Assembly: GCF_002094305.1 (NCBI RefSeq)
Contig: NZ_LWTX01000002.1
Coordinates: 186,001-250,000, forward strand
Origin: Prescottella equi
GTDB lineage: Bacteria; Actinomycetota; Actinomycetes; Mycobacteriales; Mycobacteriaceae
Reading direction: 5' to 3'
DNA length: 64,000 bases
Translations under genes and position numbers: made by a program
Notes under the pieces: generated by a model
Told to the model about the DNA's origin: nothing
The model's database searches: none
What the model saw: only the letters and a program-made list of their open reading frames with translations
Shown: one piece after another, positions 32,399-40,218 of the stretch
How positions within the stretch are numbered: the stretch's first letter is position 1
How the letters are laid out: the number at the start of each line of letters is the position of its first letter

Positions 32399-33091
32399 AT
32401 GAGCATCGATCTGCGTGACATCGTCCTCACCTACCCCGACGGCGACACCCGCCTGCGCGCCCTCGACGACGTGAATCTCCACGTGAACCGCGGGGAACTG
32501 GTCGCCGTGACCGGACCCTCCGGATCCGGCAAGTCGAGCGTCCTGGCCGTCGCAGGGTTGCTGACCACGCCGGATTCCGGCACCGTCACGATCGACGGCA
32601 CCGATGTCACGGGCCTCGACCGCGGCGCCCGCACCGACGTGCGGCGCGAGAAGCTCGGTTTCGTGTTCCAGCAGTCGAACCTGCTGCCGTCCCTCACCGC
32701 CACCGAGCAACTCGAGATGATCACGCATCTGAACGGCGGCAAGGTGCGCGAGAGCCGGCGCCGCGCCCGAGACCTGCTCAGCAGCCTCGGTCTCGAGGGC
32801 CAGCTCGACCGGCGGCCGAACCAGCTCTCCGGTGGGCAGCGACAGCGGGTCGCGATCGCCCGCTCACTCGTCAACGACCCCGCGGTGCTCCTGGTCGACG
32901 AGCCCACGTCGGCCCTCGACGAGGAACGCAGCCGGGAGATCGTCGCGCTGTTGGCGGACCTGAGCCGCGAACGATCCGTCGCGACGGTCATGGTGACCCA
33001 CGACCTGAGCCAACTCGATCTCGTCGACGCCGCCTTCGAGATGCACAGCGGTGCGCTGCGGCCGCGCCCGATCGCTACAGCAGTGAACTGA
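32399..33091 (+). CDS. ABC transporter ATP-binding protein, MacB/LolD type
   Basis: A 230-aa ATPase with Walker A GPSGSGKSSV, Q-loop FVFQQSNLLP, signature LSGGQRQRVAIARSL, Walker B AVLLVDEPTSALD and the H-loop VTHDLSQLD. Pairs with the FtsX-type permease just upstream. Its last 17 nt overlap the 3' end of the convergent SDR gene. Confidence 0.95.
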   Translation: MSIDLRDIVLTYPDGDTRLRALDDVNLHVNRGELVAVTGPSGSGKSSVLAVAGLLTTPDSGTVTIDGTDVTGLDRGARTDVRREKLGFVFQQSNLLPSLTATEQLEMITHLNGGKVRESRRRARDLLSSLGLEGQLDRRPNQLSGGQRQRVAIARSLVNDPAVLLVDEPTSALDEERSREIVALLADLSRERSVATVMVTHDLSQLDLVDAAFEMHSGALRPRPIATAVN

Positions 33092-33914
33092 ACCGGTCGT
33101 TGGCCTTCTGCATCACGAACTCGTACGGCGGGGCGAACTTCCGAGCCCACCAGTATCCGAATCGGATGTCGTTCGACGTGTAGACCAGGAAACGGTTCTT
33201 CACGATCCCGGCCAGGATGCAGTCGGCCACCTTCTCTGGCGTGACGGCGTGCTTCTCGAAACGCCGGGTGAGCTTCTGCACACGCGGGTCCTGTCTGTCG
33301 ATGCCCGCGATCTGCACCGTTTCGACCAGGGGTGTCTTCACGCCACCCGGGACCACCAGACTCACGCCGATACCGTGCCGCTTGAGGTCGAACCGCAGGA
33401 CCTCCGACACCCCACGCAGCCCGAACTTGCCGGCGCTGTACGCCGCATGCCACGGCAGCGCCAGGAGCCCGGCCGCGGACGAGACGTTCACGAGGTGCCC
33501 CCCGCGGCCGGCCGCGATCATCGGCGGCACGAAGCGCTCGATGATGTGGATCGGTCCCATCAGATTGACGTCGACCATCGACTTCCAGTGTCGATGCTCG
33601 AGATGTTCCACCGTGCCCCACGCAGAGATCCCGGCGACGTTCATGACCACGTCGAGACTGCCGAACTCCTCGTGCACGTCGTTCGCGAAGTCGGTGACAG
33701 TGTCGAAGTCGGTGATGTCGAAAGCGCGCGCGGACAACACCTTCCCACCCGCACCACCGCACAGCGCGACTGTCTCCGCCAGACCGACCTCGTTCACGTC
33801 GGTCAGCACCAACTCCGCGCCTCTGCCCGCCGCCGCGACGGCGGTCGCCCGCCCGATCCCACTGGCCGCACCGGTGACGAGACACTTCTTCCCGTCGAGT
33901 GTTCTGATCGCCAT
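33075..33914 (-). CDS. SDR family NAD(P)-dependent oxidoreductase
   Basis: Classical short-chain dehydrogenase of 279 aa from the ATG at 33914 (an upstream frame to 33983 has no good start). Cofactor motif TGAASGIGRA, NVAGISAWG, and the catalytic Ser, Tyr and Lys in VSSAAGLL and YSAGK. A C-terminal extension of about 40 residues contains an aromatic segment (SNDIRFGYWWARKFAPPYEFV) seen in SDRs that act on lipid or steroid-like substrates; the substrate is unknown. Convergent with the ABC ATPase gene. Confidence 0.92.
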   Translation of the reverse strand: MAIRTLDGKKCLVTGAASGIGRATAVAAAGRGAELVLTDVNEVGLAETVALCGGAGGKVLSARAFDITDFDTVTDFANDVHEEFGSLDVVMNVAGISAWGTVEHLEHRHWKSMVDVNLMGPIHIIERFVPPMIAAGRGGHLVNVSSAAGLLALPWHAAYSAGKFGLRGVSEVLRFDLKRHGIGVSLVVPGGVKTPLVETVQIAGIDRQDPRVQKLTRRFEKHAVTPEKVADCILAGIVKNRFLVYTSNDIRFGYWWARKFAPPYEFVMQKANDRFSSLL

Positions 33915-34044
33915 CGTCTGTCGTCCCCCGCCTTCGCCGATCGGTCCGTCCAGTCCCGGCAGTGTACGTCGCACACGAGGCATCCGCGCCGAACGAGGCG
34001 TCGGCGCGGGGGCAGCGCGAATCGGACTCCGAGGGGCCCTCTTC

Positions 34045-34200
34045 TCAGAGGCGCTGCGCCATCTCGTCCTGGTAGTCGCGGATGGTTCTCTCGATGCCGT
34101 CCGCGTCCTCGGGGCGTCCGTGGCTTCGGGCGTCGTCCGCCCGATCGCGCAGCACGCGAATCGCCCTGCGCAATTCGTTGTCGCTCATTCTGCGGTCCAT
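34045..34200 (-). CDS. Small basic/acidic helical protein, 51 aa
   Basis: An ATG at 34200 opens a 51-codon frame ending at TGA 34045. The product is highly charged, with no Cys or signal peptide (MDRRMSDNELRRAIRVLRD...), and is predicted to form two helices. A second in-frame ATG at 34188 is possible. Codon use matches its neighbours and the frame fills the gap between the SDR and the EspR-like regulator. No family recognised. Confidence 0.6.
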   Translation of the reverse strand: MDRRMSDNELRRAIRVLRDRADDARSHGRPEDADGIERTIRDYQDEMAQRL

Positions 34201-34410
34201 GTCACAAGTCTCCCCGGTGTGGTCTGGGTTCGCCAGCCGGGCCGGAATTGACCGGCAGAGCGCCGGAATTGCCGGAAAGGAATTCGAGCAACGGCGAAGC
34301 TATTCGAGTAGCGCCGCCGACAATTACCATCCCGTCCGGGCCATTCCCCGAACACACCGAACGCCTGACCAGTCGACACTTTCGAGCTACCGATTGGCTA
34401 TCACCGGTGC

Positions 34411-34416
34411 TACTAT
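34411..34416 (+). promoter_or_regulatory. -10 box giving a leaderless EspR-like mRNA
   Basis: TACTAT ends 7 nt before the ATG at 34424, so transcription would start at or next to the start codon. No Shine-Dalgarno sequence is present. The -35 element is weak. Confidence 0.5.
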
Positions 34417-34423
34417 CGTCGCG

Positions 34424-34840
34424 ATGTCTGATTTCGCCGCACGGCTGAACAAGCTCTTCGAGACCGTCCATCCCCCGGGCCGGAAGCCGCATACCAACGC
34501 AGAAGTGGCGAACGCCCTCATCGCGGACGGACACAAGATCTCCAAGCCGTACATCTCGCAGCTGCGCTCCGGCCAGCGAAGCAATCCGTCGGACGAGACC
34601 GTGGCCGCCTTCGCGAAGTTCTTCAAGGTCAAGCCGGCGTACTTCTTCAACGACATCTACGCCTCCAAGATCGATCACGATCTCGAGCTGCTCAACCAGT
34701 TGCAGGGCTACGGGCTGCGCAGGCTCGCGACCCGCGCATTCGATCTGTCCGAAGAGTCCCAGACGCTGTTGACGACGCTCGCGGAGAAGCTGCGCGCAGC
34801 GGAGGGCCTACCGGAGATCCCCCCGGACGCTTCACGCTGA
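34424..34840 (+). CDS. EspR-like nucleoid-associated XRE regulator
   Basis: A 138-aa protein with an N-terminal helix-turn-helix and a long helical C-terminal dimerisation part, collinear with M. tuberculosis EspR: FAARLNKLFETVHPPGRKPHTNAEVANALI, then KPYISQLRSGQRSNPSDETVAAFAKFF and KPAYFFNDIY. EspR binds many sites, bridges DNA and controls virulence and cell-wall lipid genes. The usual espACD target locus is not here. A strong intrinsic terminator follows at 34894. Confidence 0.88.
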   Translation: MSDFAARLNKLFETVHPPGRKPHTNAEVANALIADGHKISKPYISQLRSGQRSNPSDETVAAFAKFFKVKPAYFFNDIYASKIDHDLELLNQLQGYGLRRLATRAFDLSEESQTLLTTLAEKLRAAEGLPEIPPDASR

Positions 34841-34893
34841 CCACGGTCCCGGCGAATCGGTGAACCCCGCCCGCGATCGGGACGAACACGAAG

Positions 34894-34926
34894 AAGGCCC
34901 CCTCCCGAGGGAGGGGGCCTTCTTTC
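34894..34926 (+). terminator. Intrinsic terminator after the EspR-like gene
   Basis: Arms AAGGCCCCCTCCC (34894-34906) and GGGAGGGGGCCTT (34909-34921) are fully complementary, followed by TCTTT. It lies 5 nt from the 3' end of the opposing tRNA gene. Confidence 0.85.
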
Positions 34927-34930
34927 CGGT

Positions 34931-35003
34931 GGAGCTGAGGGGAATCGAACCCCTGACCTCTTCGATGCGAACGAAGCGCGCTACCAACTGCGCCACAGCC
35001 CCG
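34931..35003 (-). tRNA. tRNA-Ala, anticodon CGC
   Basis: Reads on the minus strand as a 73-nt cloverleaf: acceptor stem GGGGCTG/CAGCTCC, a D arm with GCGCAGTTGGTAGCGC, anticodon stem CTTCG/CGAAG around loop TTCGCAT (anticodon CGC, decoding GCG), and T arm GGGGTTCGATTCCCC. Discriminator A; CCA is not encoded (CCG follows). Confidence 0.97.
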
Positions 35004-35109
35004 AACCACGGTCCATCGTTCCCTGACCGCTCCGAAACTCTAACAGGACATGCCTCCGGATAACGAATCGGCTGGTCAGCAGCCACAATTCGCGCCGGCG
35101 CCCGACAAC

Positions 35110-35146
35110 GCGAAGGGCGCCCGATCGGTGATCGGACGCCCTTCGC
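35110..35146 (-). terminator. Long hairpin downstream of glpR
   Basis: GCGAAGGGCG at 35110 pairs with CGCCCTTCGC ending at 35146, with an inner CCGATC/GATCGG stem. It sits between the glpR stop and the tRNA-Ala 5' end. There is no U-tract on the minus strand, so termination is likely but not certain. Confidence 0.5.
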
Positions 35147-35159
35147 AAAACCTGTCGGA

Positions 35160-35954
35160 CTACTGTCCCGACGCTCTGCGCAGATCCTCGTCTCGGTAAC
35201 GGCTGTCGTCGTACCCGTACTCGGCCGCCTCCGCGTCGTAGTAGTCGAGGTGGTCGAACGCCGGGTCCCCGTCGTCGACCTCGAGGACCACTGCGCCGGG
35301 CCGGCGCAACCGCGACGGGACGAGGCGAAGTTCGTCGTCGGAGAGCGACTCCACACCGAGTCGCGACCGGCCGACCCGGGCCATCCGGCGGCGGCGAATG
35401 GCCTGCTCCATGTGCACCTGTCGGCGCAGATATGCCAGATAGAACCCCAGTCCGACGAACGTCAGCGCAAAGACCCACCACATGACGGGGGTGAGTGCCA
35501 CGGCCAAACCGGCCGTGAGCAGGGACGCGAACACCAATCCCAGCACGGAGCGCTGACGGAACTGGTATCGGGCCGCGCGGGCGATCGCGTCGGCCTCGGG
35601 GTCGAATCCACCCCGGCCGCGTCGGTCCGGTACGTACTCTCCCGCGGCGCCGCGGTCGCGCGCCCTCGGGTCGTCGTCGGCGTGAGCGTTCATTCGATCC
35701 TCCGCGTCCGTGCCATGGTGGTCGTCGCTGTGGGTGTCACCGAAATCCGGTGCCGGTCGCCAGTTCGGGTCGCTGCGGTGCCCGGCCGCGGGACCCCGCG
35801 CCGTCCGCTTCGCCCCGCCTTGAAACAGCACTCGAGTCGCGAGGGCTGCGTCGGTCGTCTGCCGGATCCGAGGCCGCCTGCTGACAAGCATCGGAACAAG
35901 GACGAACAGCCAGACGGCGACGAGCGCGATCCAGATGATCGAGGAACTCGGCAT
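35160..35954 (-). CDS. glpR: Divisome membrane receptor SepX/GlpR
   Basis: Membrane protein of 264 aa. In Corynebacterium GlpR is the receptor of the gephyrin-like protein Glp and ties FtsZ to the polar scaffold Wag31; in Streptomyces SepX stabilises division septa. The start at ATG 35954 has GAGGAGG upstream. Layout: N-terminal membrane helix (SIIWIALVAVWLFVLVPMLV), a cytoplasmic charged linker rich in His/Asp, two close helices (about 148-185), then an acidic C-terminal tail with AFDHLDYYDAEAAEYGYDD. Its partner glp lies 2 kb away on the same strand. Confidence 0.88.
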   Translation of the reverse strand: MPSSSIIWIALVAVWLFVLVPMLVSRRPRIRQTTDAALATRVLFQGGAKRTARGPAAGHRSDPNWRPAPDFGDTHSDDHHGTDAEDRMNAHADDDPRARDRGAAGEYVPDRRGRGGFDPEADAIARAARYQFRQRSVLGLVFASLLTAGLAVALTPVMWWVFALTFVGLGFYLAYLRRQVHMEQAIRRRRMARVGRSRLGVESLSDDELRLVPSRLRRPGAVVLEVDDGDPAFDHLDYYDAEAAEYGYDDSRYRDEDLRRASGQ

Positions 35955-36473
35955 ACCGGCGGCCTCCTCCCATTCGTCTACCAGCACTGATGTCGCCAAT
36001 GACCCGTTCAGGGTAGTGGCAGCGAGGCACGAATCGTCGCAGACGCGCCGACTCAAGTTTCGCAGGTGTCACACCCGTCACTCGATTATCACCTCTCGAG
36101 GAAGAAATTGCAGCCTCGAGATTCCTTGCACCCCGCGCCGTCCCGGGTCCACCCAGCAAACGACGCACCGCCGAGGCGCCGCACGGTGGCAGGCCGGCCG
36201 CCGGCGGCAGCTGACCCGACATCTGACGCGAAGCGGCACAGCGAGCTGCAATCAACCTTCGGCCGCCGCAGAAAAGCGACAAATTGTGCGGTCGATTCCA
36301 AATCGTTAGCGACCCTTGATCAAATCTAGGAAAACAAGTCGCCAAAATCTTACGGATCAGTGATTCAGCCCCAATACTGCAACCGGGACAGGCACTCGCG
36401 AAGCGGCCTGTCCACACCGCCCGAGGCCGGGATTTCCCACCGGTCGCGCAACAGGAGAAGACGAGGAATTCCC
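35955..36473. other. 519-bp divergent intergenic region glpR/porin
   Basis: No convincing ORF. It contains the 11-bp palindrome GGTGTCACACC at 36065-36075 and an inverted repeat TCTCGAGG (36094-36101) / CCTCGAGA (36114-36121) around an A-rich loop. A clearly AT-rich stretch at about 36270-36360 is the likely porin promoter and start of a long leader. This is the longest non-coding gap in the window. Confidence 0.6.
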
Positions 36474-37223
36474 ATGCATGCGAATCGCCGGTCTTTACTT
36501 CGCCACTTTCGCCGCCGCTCCTTCACGCGCTCGGCCACCGCGGTCGTCGCCGGCTCGGCGGCCCTGCTGCTGGCGGGCGCCGTAGGCACCGCGGGCGCCG
36601 CCGTGGCCCAGCAGGAGAACACCTCCGCGCACACCGTGAGCTTCGACGGCTGGGATCTCACCGTCGAGCAGACAGGGCAATCCATCAACAGCGTGCAACC
36701 GCTCTCGGGCAACCAGTTCACGCGCGACCTCTTCGCGAGCCAGCGGGCGCTCGCCACGGTGAGTGGCAACGGCGGCTCGCCGTACACCGGCGGCACCCTC
36801 GAGGTCGGCTACCAGATCGGCTACCAGGCCGACGTTTCGAACGGCGCCGTCATCACCGGCAACGCCGGCGTCACGCCCGGCGCCGTCTTCATTCCGGAGG
36901 TCTCCGAGAATCTGATCCTGACCGCCGACCCGGAGGTCCCGGCGGTAGTGGAACTGTTCAACGGGCAGGCCCTCGAGCTGGGCGTCGAGACACCGGTCGA
37001 GGGCAACCTCTCGACGCAGATCGCGCCCGGCACCATCGCGACCGTCCCGGTCCAGAAGAAGGAGTGCAAGTCGACGCAGTGCGCCATCACGCTGCGCGAC
37101 GTGCACCTCGAGGTCAATCACGCCCTCGGCACGGTGTCGGTGCGGTCCTACGCGATCTTCACCGCGTCGACCGATATCGCCGATGACGTCGTCGTCAGTT
37201 ACGGCCCGCCCGTCATCGTGTGA
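36474..37223 (+). CDS. MspA family outer-membrane (mycomembrane) porin
   Basis: Forms water-filled channels through the mycolate outer layer. The ATG at 36474 with GAGGAA upstream gives 249 aa. An Arg-rich N-terminus and hydrophobic core (about 18-42) give a signal peptide ending near AVAQQE. The mature protein has the MspA pattern: HTVSFDGWDLTVEQTGQ, FTRDLFASQRA, GGTLEVGYQIGYQADVS, and a goblet-type beta-rich body. A KKECKSTQCAITL segment near the C-terminal third places two Cys five residues apart, which classical MspA lacks. It interrupts the glpR-rimJ-glp gene group in opposite orientation. Confidence 0.92.
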   Translation: MHANRRSLLRHFRRRSFTRSATAVVAGSAALLLAGAVGTAGAAVAQQENTSAHTVSFDGWDLTVEQTGQSINSVQPLSGNQFTRDLFASQRALATVSGNGGSPYTGGTLEVGYQIGYQADVSNGAVITGNAGVTPGAVFIPEVSENLILTADPEVPAVVELFNGQALELGVETPVEGNLSTQIAPGTIATVPVQKKECKSTQCAITLRDVHLEVNHALGTVSVRSYAIFTASTDIADDVVVSYGPPVIV

Positions 37224-37227
37224 TCCG

Positions 37228-37277
37228 CGGCCGAGCGGCCTCGTCGGGCGTCGGGCCCCGGCGGGGTCGCTCGGCCG
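37228..37277. terminator. Terminator hairpin between porin and rimJ
   Basis: CGGCCGAGCGGCC (37228-37240) pairs with GGTCGCTCGGCCG (37265-37277), 13 bp with one G-T pair, exactly filling the gap between two convergent stops. Confidence 0.65.
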
Positions 37278-37907
37278 TCAGCCCCACGTGGCGCGTCCGG
37301 CCCGCACCAACCGGTCGGAGATCGAGCCCGGAACCTCTTCCACCGTCATCGCCACCAGCAGGTGGTCCCGCCATTGGCCGTCGACGTCGAGGTAGCGGCG
37401 CAGCAATCCCTCCTCCCGGAACCCGGCGTGTTCCAGAACTGCCCGGCTCGCAACGTTTTCCGGGCGCACGGTGGCTTCCACGCGATGCAGTCCCATGGGA
37501 CCGAAGCAGTGGTCCAAACCGAGTGCGAGGGCGGCGGTCGCCACCCCCTGGCCGCCGACGTCCTTCGTGACCCAGTAGCCGATCCACGCCGAACTCAGGG
37601 CGCCTCGGATGATGTTGCCGACCGTGATCTGGCCGCAGTAGCGACCGTCGAGTTCGATGACCATCGGCAGCATGCGGCCTTTGCGGGCCTCGGAGCGCAG
37701 GCTCGAACACAGGCCCGGCCAGACGGTGACATGGTGCCGATCGTCCCACGGCGCCTGCCCGGTGGGCTCCCACGGCTCGAGATGCTCCCGATTGACGATG
37801 CGCAGCCGACTCCACGTCGCCGCATCACGTAACCGGATGGGCCGCAGCGTTACCCGGCCCGCCGTCACCCGCAGCGGCCCGACCCGGGCAGGCCATCCAG
37901 GATGCAC
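37278..37907 (-). CDS. rimJ: GNAT family N-acetyltransferase (RimJ/RimL type)
   Basis: Acetyl-CoA-dependent N-terminal acetyltransferase of 209 aa; RimJ homologues acetylate ribosomal proteins, but many relatives have other substrates. Contains VTLRPIRLRDAATWSRLR, the core strand IGYWVTKDVGGQGVATAALALGLDH with the acetyl-CoA loop, and VEATVRPENVASRAVLEHAGFREEGLLRRYLDVDG, the RimJ/RimL hallmark. The GTG at 37907 begins 13 nt after the glp stop and is preferred over frames overlapping glp. Same position as Rv0995 in M. tuberculosis. Confidence 0.9.
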   Translation of the reverse strand: MHPGWPARVGPLRVTAGRVTLRPIRLRDAATWSRLRIVNREHLEPWEPTGQAPWDDRHHVTVWPGLCSSLRSEARKGRMLPMVIELDGRYCGQITVGNIIRGALSSAWIGYWVTKDVGGQGVATAALALGLDHCFGPMGLHRVEATVRPENVASRAVLEHAGFREEGLLRRYLDVDGQWRDHLLVAMTVEEVPGSISDRLVRAGRATWG

Positions 37908-37920
37908 CGATCCGCCCCGC

Positions 37921-39180
37921 TCAGCCCCGCTGCGCAAGGAACGCGACTTCCACCTCTTCACCGGCCCGAACCTCGGTGACCTCGGGGTCGACGAGCACCA
38001 GACAGTTGGCCTCGGCCAACGTGGCGAGCAGGTGCGACGACGCTCCCGGCGCTCCGCCGAGCGCCTGCACGAGGTACTCGCCGGTGGTTTCGTCCCGCAT
38101 CAGTTGTCCCCGCAGAAAGCCCTTGCGGTTCGCGATGGACGTGATCGGGGCGACCGACCGGGCCGTGACGATCCGGCGCATCGGCTGCCGCCGGCCCAGG
38201 GCGATACGGATCAGCGGCCGCACCATCACCTCGAACACCACGAGCGCACTGACCGGATTGGACGGCAGCAGGAACGTCGGCACCTCGTCGCGCCCCAACT
38301 GTCCGAAACCCTGCACGGATCCCGGGTGCATCGCCACCCGCTCCACCTCGAGATCGCCCAGATCCGCGAGCGCCTCGCGCACCTCGTCGGACGCGCCACC
38401 ACCGACGGCGCCCGCGATGACGACGATCTCGGAGCGGATCAACTGCCCCTCGACGACTTCCCGGAGCCGCCGCGGATCCATCGTCGCGATGCCGACCCGG
38501 TTGACGTCGGCGCCGGCGTCCCGCGCGGCGGCCGCGAGCGCGTACGAATTGACGTCGTACACCTGCCCCGGGCCGGGCGTGCGGTCGATGTCGACGAGTT
38601 CGCCGCCCACCGATATCACCGACAGGCGTGGCCGTGGATGCACGAGAACCTTGTCCCGGCCGACCGCGGCGAGCAGCCCGACCTGGGCGGCGCCGATGAT
38701 CGTGCCCGCCCGGACCGCGACGTCGCCGGGCTGGACATCGTCACCGGCGCGTCGGACGTAGTCGCCGGATCGCACCGGCTTGTAGACCTTGACCCGCACG
38801 TGACCGCCGTCGGTGCGGTCCATCGGCAGGACGGCGTCCGCGAGAGTCGGCAGCGGCGCACCGGTGTCGACCCGCACCGCCTGCCGGGGCTGGAGCCTGA
38901 TCGGCTGACGCGAGCCCGCGGTGACCTCACCGACCACCGGCAGTGTGAGCTCGGTGGGCTCGCCGTCCTCGCCGCGGACATCGGTGCCCGCGGCGAGGAC
39001 GTCGACACTGCGAACCGCATAGCCGTCGATCGCGGCCTGGTCGAAGCCTGGCAGTGGCCGTTCGGTCACCACTTCCTCCGCGCAGAGCAGCCCCTGCGCC
39101 TCGGAGATCGCCACCCGGACGGGCCGGGGCGCCACCGCGGCAGCAGTCACTCTCGACTGCTGCTCCTCAACCGAGCGCAT
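37921..39180 (-). CDS. glp: Gephyrin-like molybdotransferase Glp (MoeA family)
   Basis: MoeA-fold protein of 419 aa. In corynebacteria this copy works in cell division by binding FtsZ and the receptor GlpR, while keeping a molybdopterin-molybdotransferase fold. Visible parts: the N-terminal helix set, GFDQAAIDGYAVRS, the MPT-binding-like VISVGGELVDIDRTPGPGQVYDVNS, GGGASDEVREAL and the C-terminal domain with FLLPSNPVSALVVFEVMVRP. ATG at 39180. It belongs to the galU-glp-rimJ group and is likely co-transcribed with galU (53-nt gap). No other molybdopterin biosynthetic gene than moaB is in the window. Confidence 0.9.
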   Translation of the reverse strand: MRSVEEQQSRVTAAAVAPRPVRVAISEAQGLLCAEEVVTERPLPGFDQAAIDGYAVRSVDVLAAGTDVRGEDGEPTELTLPVVGEVTAGSRQPIRLQPRQAVRVDTGAPLPTLADAVLPMDRTDGGHVRVKVYKPVRSGDYVRRAGDDVQPGDVAVRAGTIIGAAQVGLLAAVGRDKVLVHPRPRLSVISVGGELVDIDRTPGPGQVYDVNSYALAAAARDAGADVNRVGIATMDPRRLREVVEGQLIRSEIVVIAGAVGGGASDEVREALADLGDLEVERVAMHPGSVQGFGQLGRDEVPTFLLPSNPVSALVVFEVMVRPLIRIALGRRQPMRRIVTARSVAPITSIANRKGFLRGQLMRDETTGEYLVQALGGAPGASSHLLATLAEANCLVLVDPEVTEVRAGEEVEVAFLAQRG

Positions 39181-39233
39181 GTGGTTTCTCGTCCTCCAGA
39201 CCCTGTCGACCCGACCTGTACTGCTGCGAACCG

Positions 39234-40157
39234 CTATTCGGCGGAAGGCTGCTGCAGTCGGTCGGCCAGCCACTCACGCAGCGACGGACCGTACTCGTCG
39301 CTGTTCAACGCAAAGTCAACCGCAGCCCGCAGGTAACCGCCGGGATTTCCCAGATCGTGTCGAGTTCCGCGATGGACCACGACGTGGACGGGATGTCCCT
39401 CGGAGATCAGCAGTGCGATGGCGTCGGTGAGCTGGAGTTCGCCGCCCGCGCCCGGCTCGATCCGGCGCAAGGCGTCGAAGATCGCGCGGTCGAGCAGGTA
39501 CCGGCCGGCCGCGGCGAAGGTGGACGGAGCGTCCTCCATCGCCGGCTTCTCGACCATTCCGACGACCTTGAGGACGTCCGGGTTGGTCGCGTCCGGGACT
39601 GTCTCGACGTCGAACACGCCGTACGCGCTGACCTGCTCCTTGGGCACGTCGATGGCGCACAGCACGCTGCCGCCGCGCTTGGCGCGCACCCGCGCCATGG
39701 TCTCGAGCACGCCGCGCGGCATCACCAGATCGTCCGGCAGGAGCACCGCGATGGCGTCCTCGTCGTCGTCGAGCACCGCTTCGGCGCACCCGACCGCGTG
39801 ACCGAGGCCCAGCGGCTCGGCCTGCACGACGGAGTCGACCTCCAGCAGTCCCGGAGCCTTCCGGACCTTCTCGAGTAGGTGGTACTTGCCGCTGGCTTCG
39901 AGCTTGCTCTCGAGGACGAGATCCTCGACGAAGTGAGCGACGACACCGTCCTTACCGGGCGAGGTCACGATGACGAGACGGTTCGCCCCCGAATCGGCCG
40001 CCTCACCCGCCACCAACTCGATGCCCGGCGTGTCGACCACCGGGAGTAACTCCTTCGGAACGGTCTTCGTCGCAGGTAGGAACCGCGTTCCCATCCCTGC
40101 AGCGGGCACGACCGCCGTCCGGAAGCACCTGTTGTCATTGGTGACGGCATCTGTCAT
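39234..40157 (-). CDS. galU: UTP-glucose-1-phosphate uridylyltransferase
   Basis: Makes UDP-glucose for trehalose, glycolipid and arabinogalactan precursors. The 307-aa nucleotidyltransferase has VVPAAGMGTRFLPATKTVPKELLPVVDTP, the long family signature, then GLGHAVGCAEAVL and AVLLPDDLVMPRGVLETM with the metal-binding Asp. ATG at 40157, 61 nt from the divergent 5-FCL gene. First gene of the galU-glp-rimJ group. Confidence 0.97.
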   Translation of the reverse strand: MTDAVTNDNRCFRTAVVPAAGMGTRFLPATKTVPKELLPVVDTPGIELVAGEAADSGANRLVIVTSPGKDGVVAHFVEDLVLESKLEASGKYHLLEKVRKAPGLLEVDSVVQAEPLGLGHAVGCAEAVLDDDEDAIAVLLPDDLVMPRGVLETMARVRAKRGGSVLCAIDVPKEQVSAYGVFDVETVPDATNPDVLKVVGMVEKPAMEDAPSTFAAAGRYLLDRAIFDALRRIEPGAGGELQLTDAIALLISEGHPVHVVVHRGTRHDLGNPGGYLRAAVDFALNSDEYGPSLREWLADRLQQPSAE

Positions 40158-40218
40158 AACTCACCACCCTATCCATCCGGCCCCCGCGGCCGGACGGAGC
40201 GATCCTAAGGTGGCGGTC

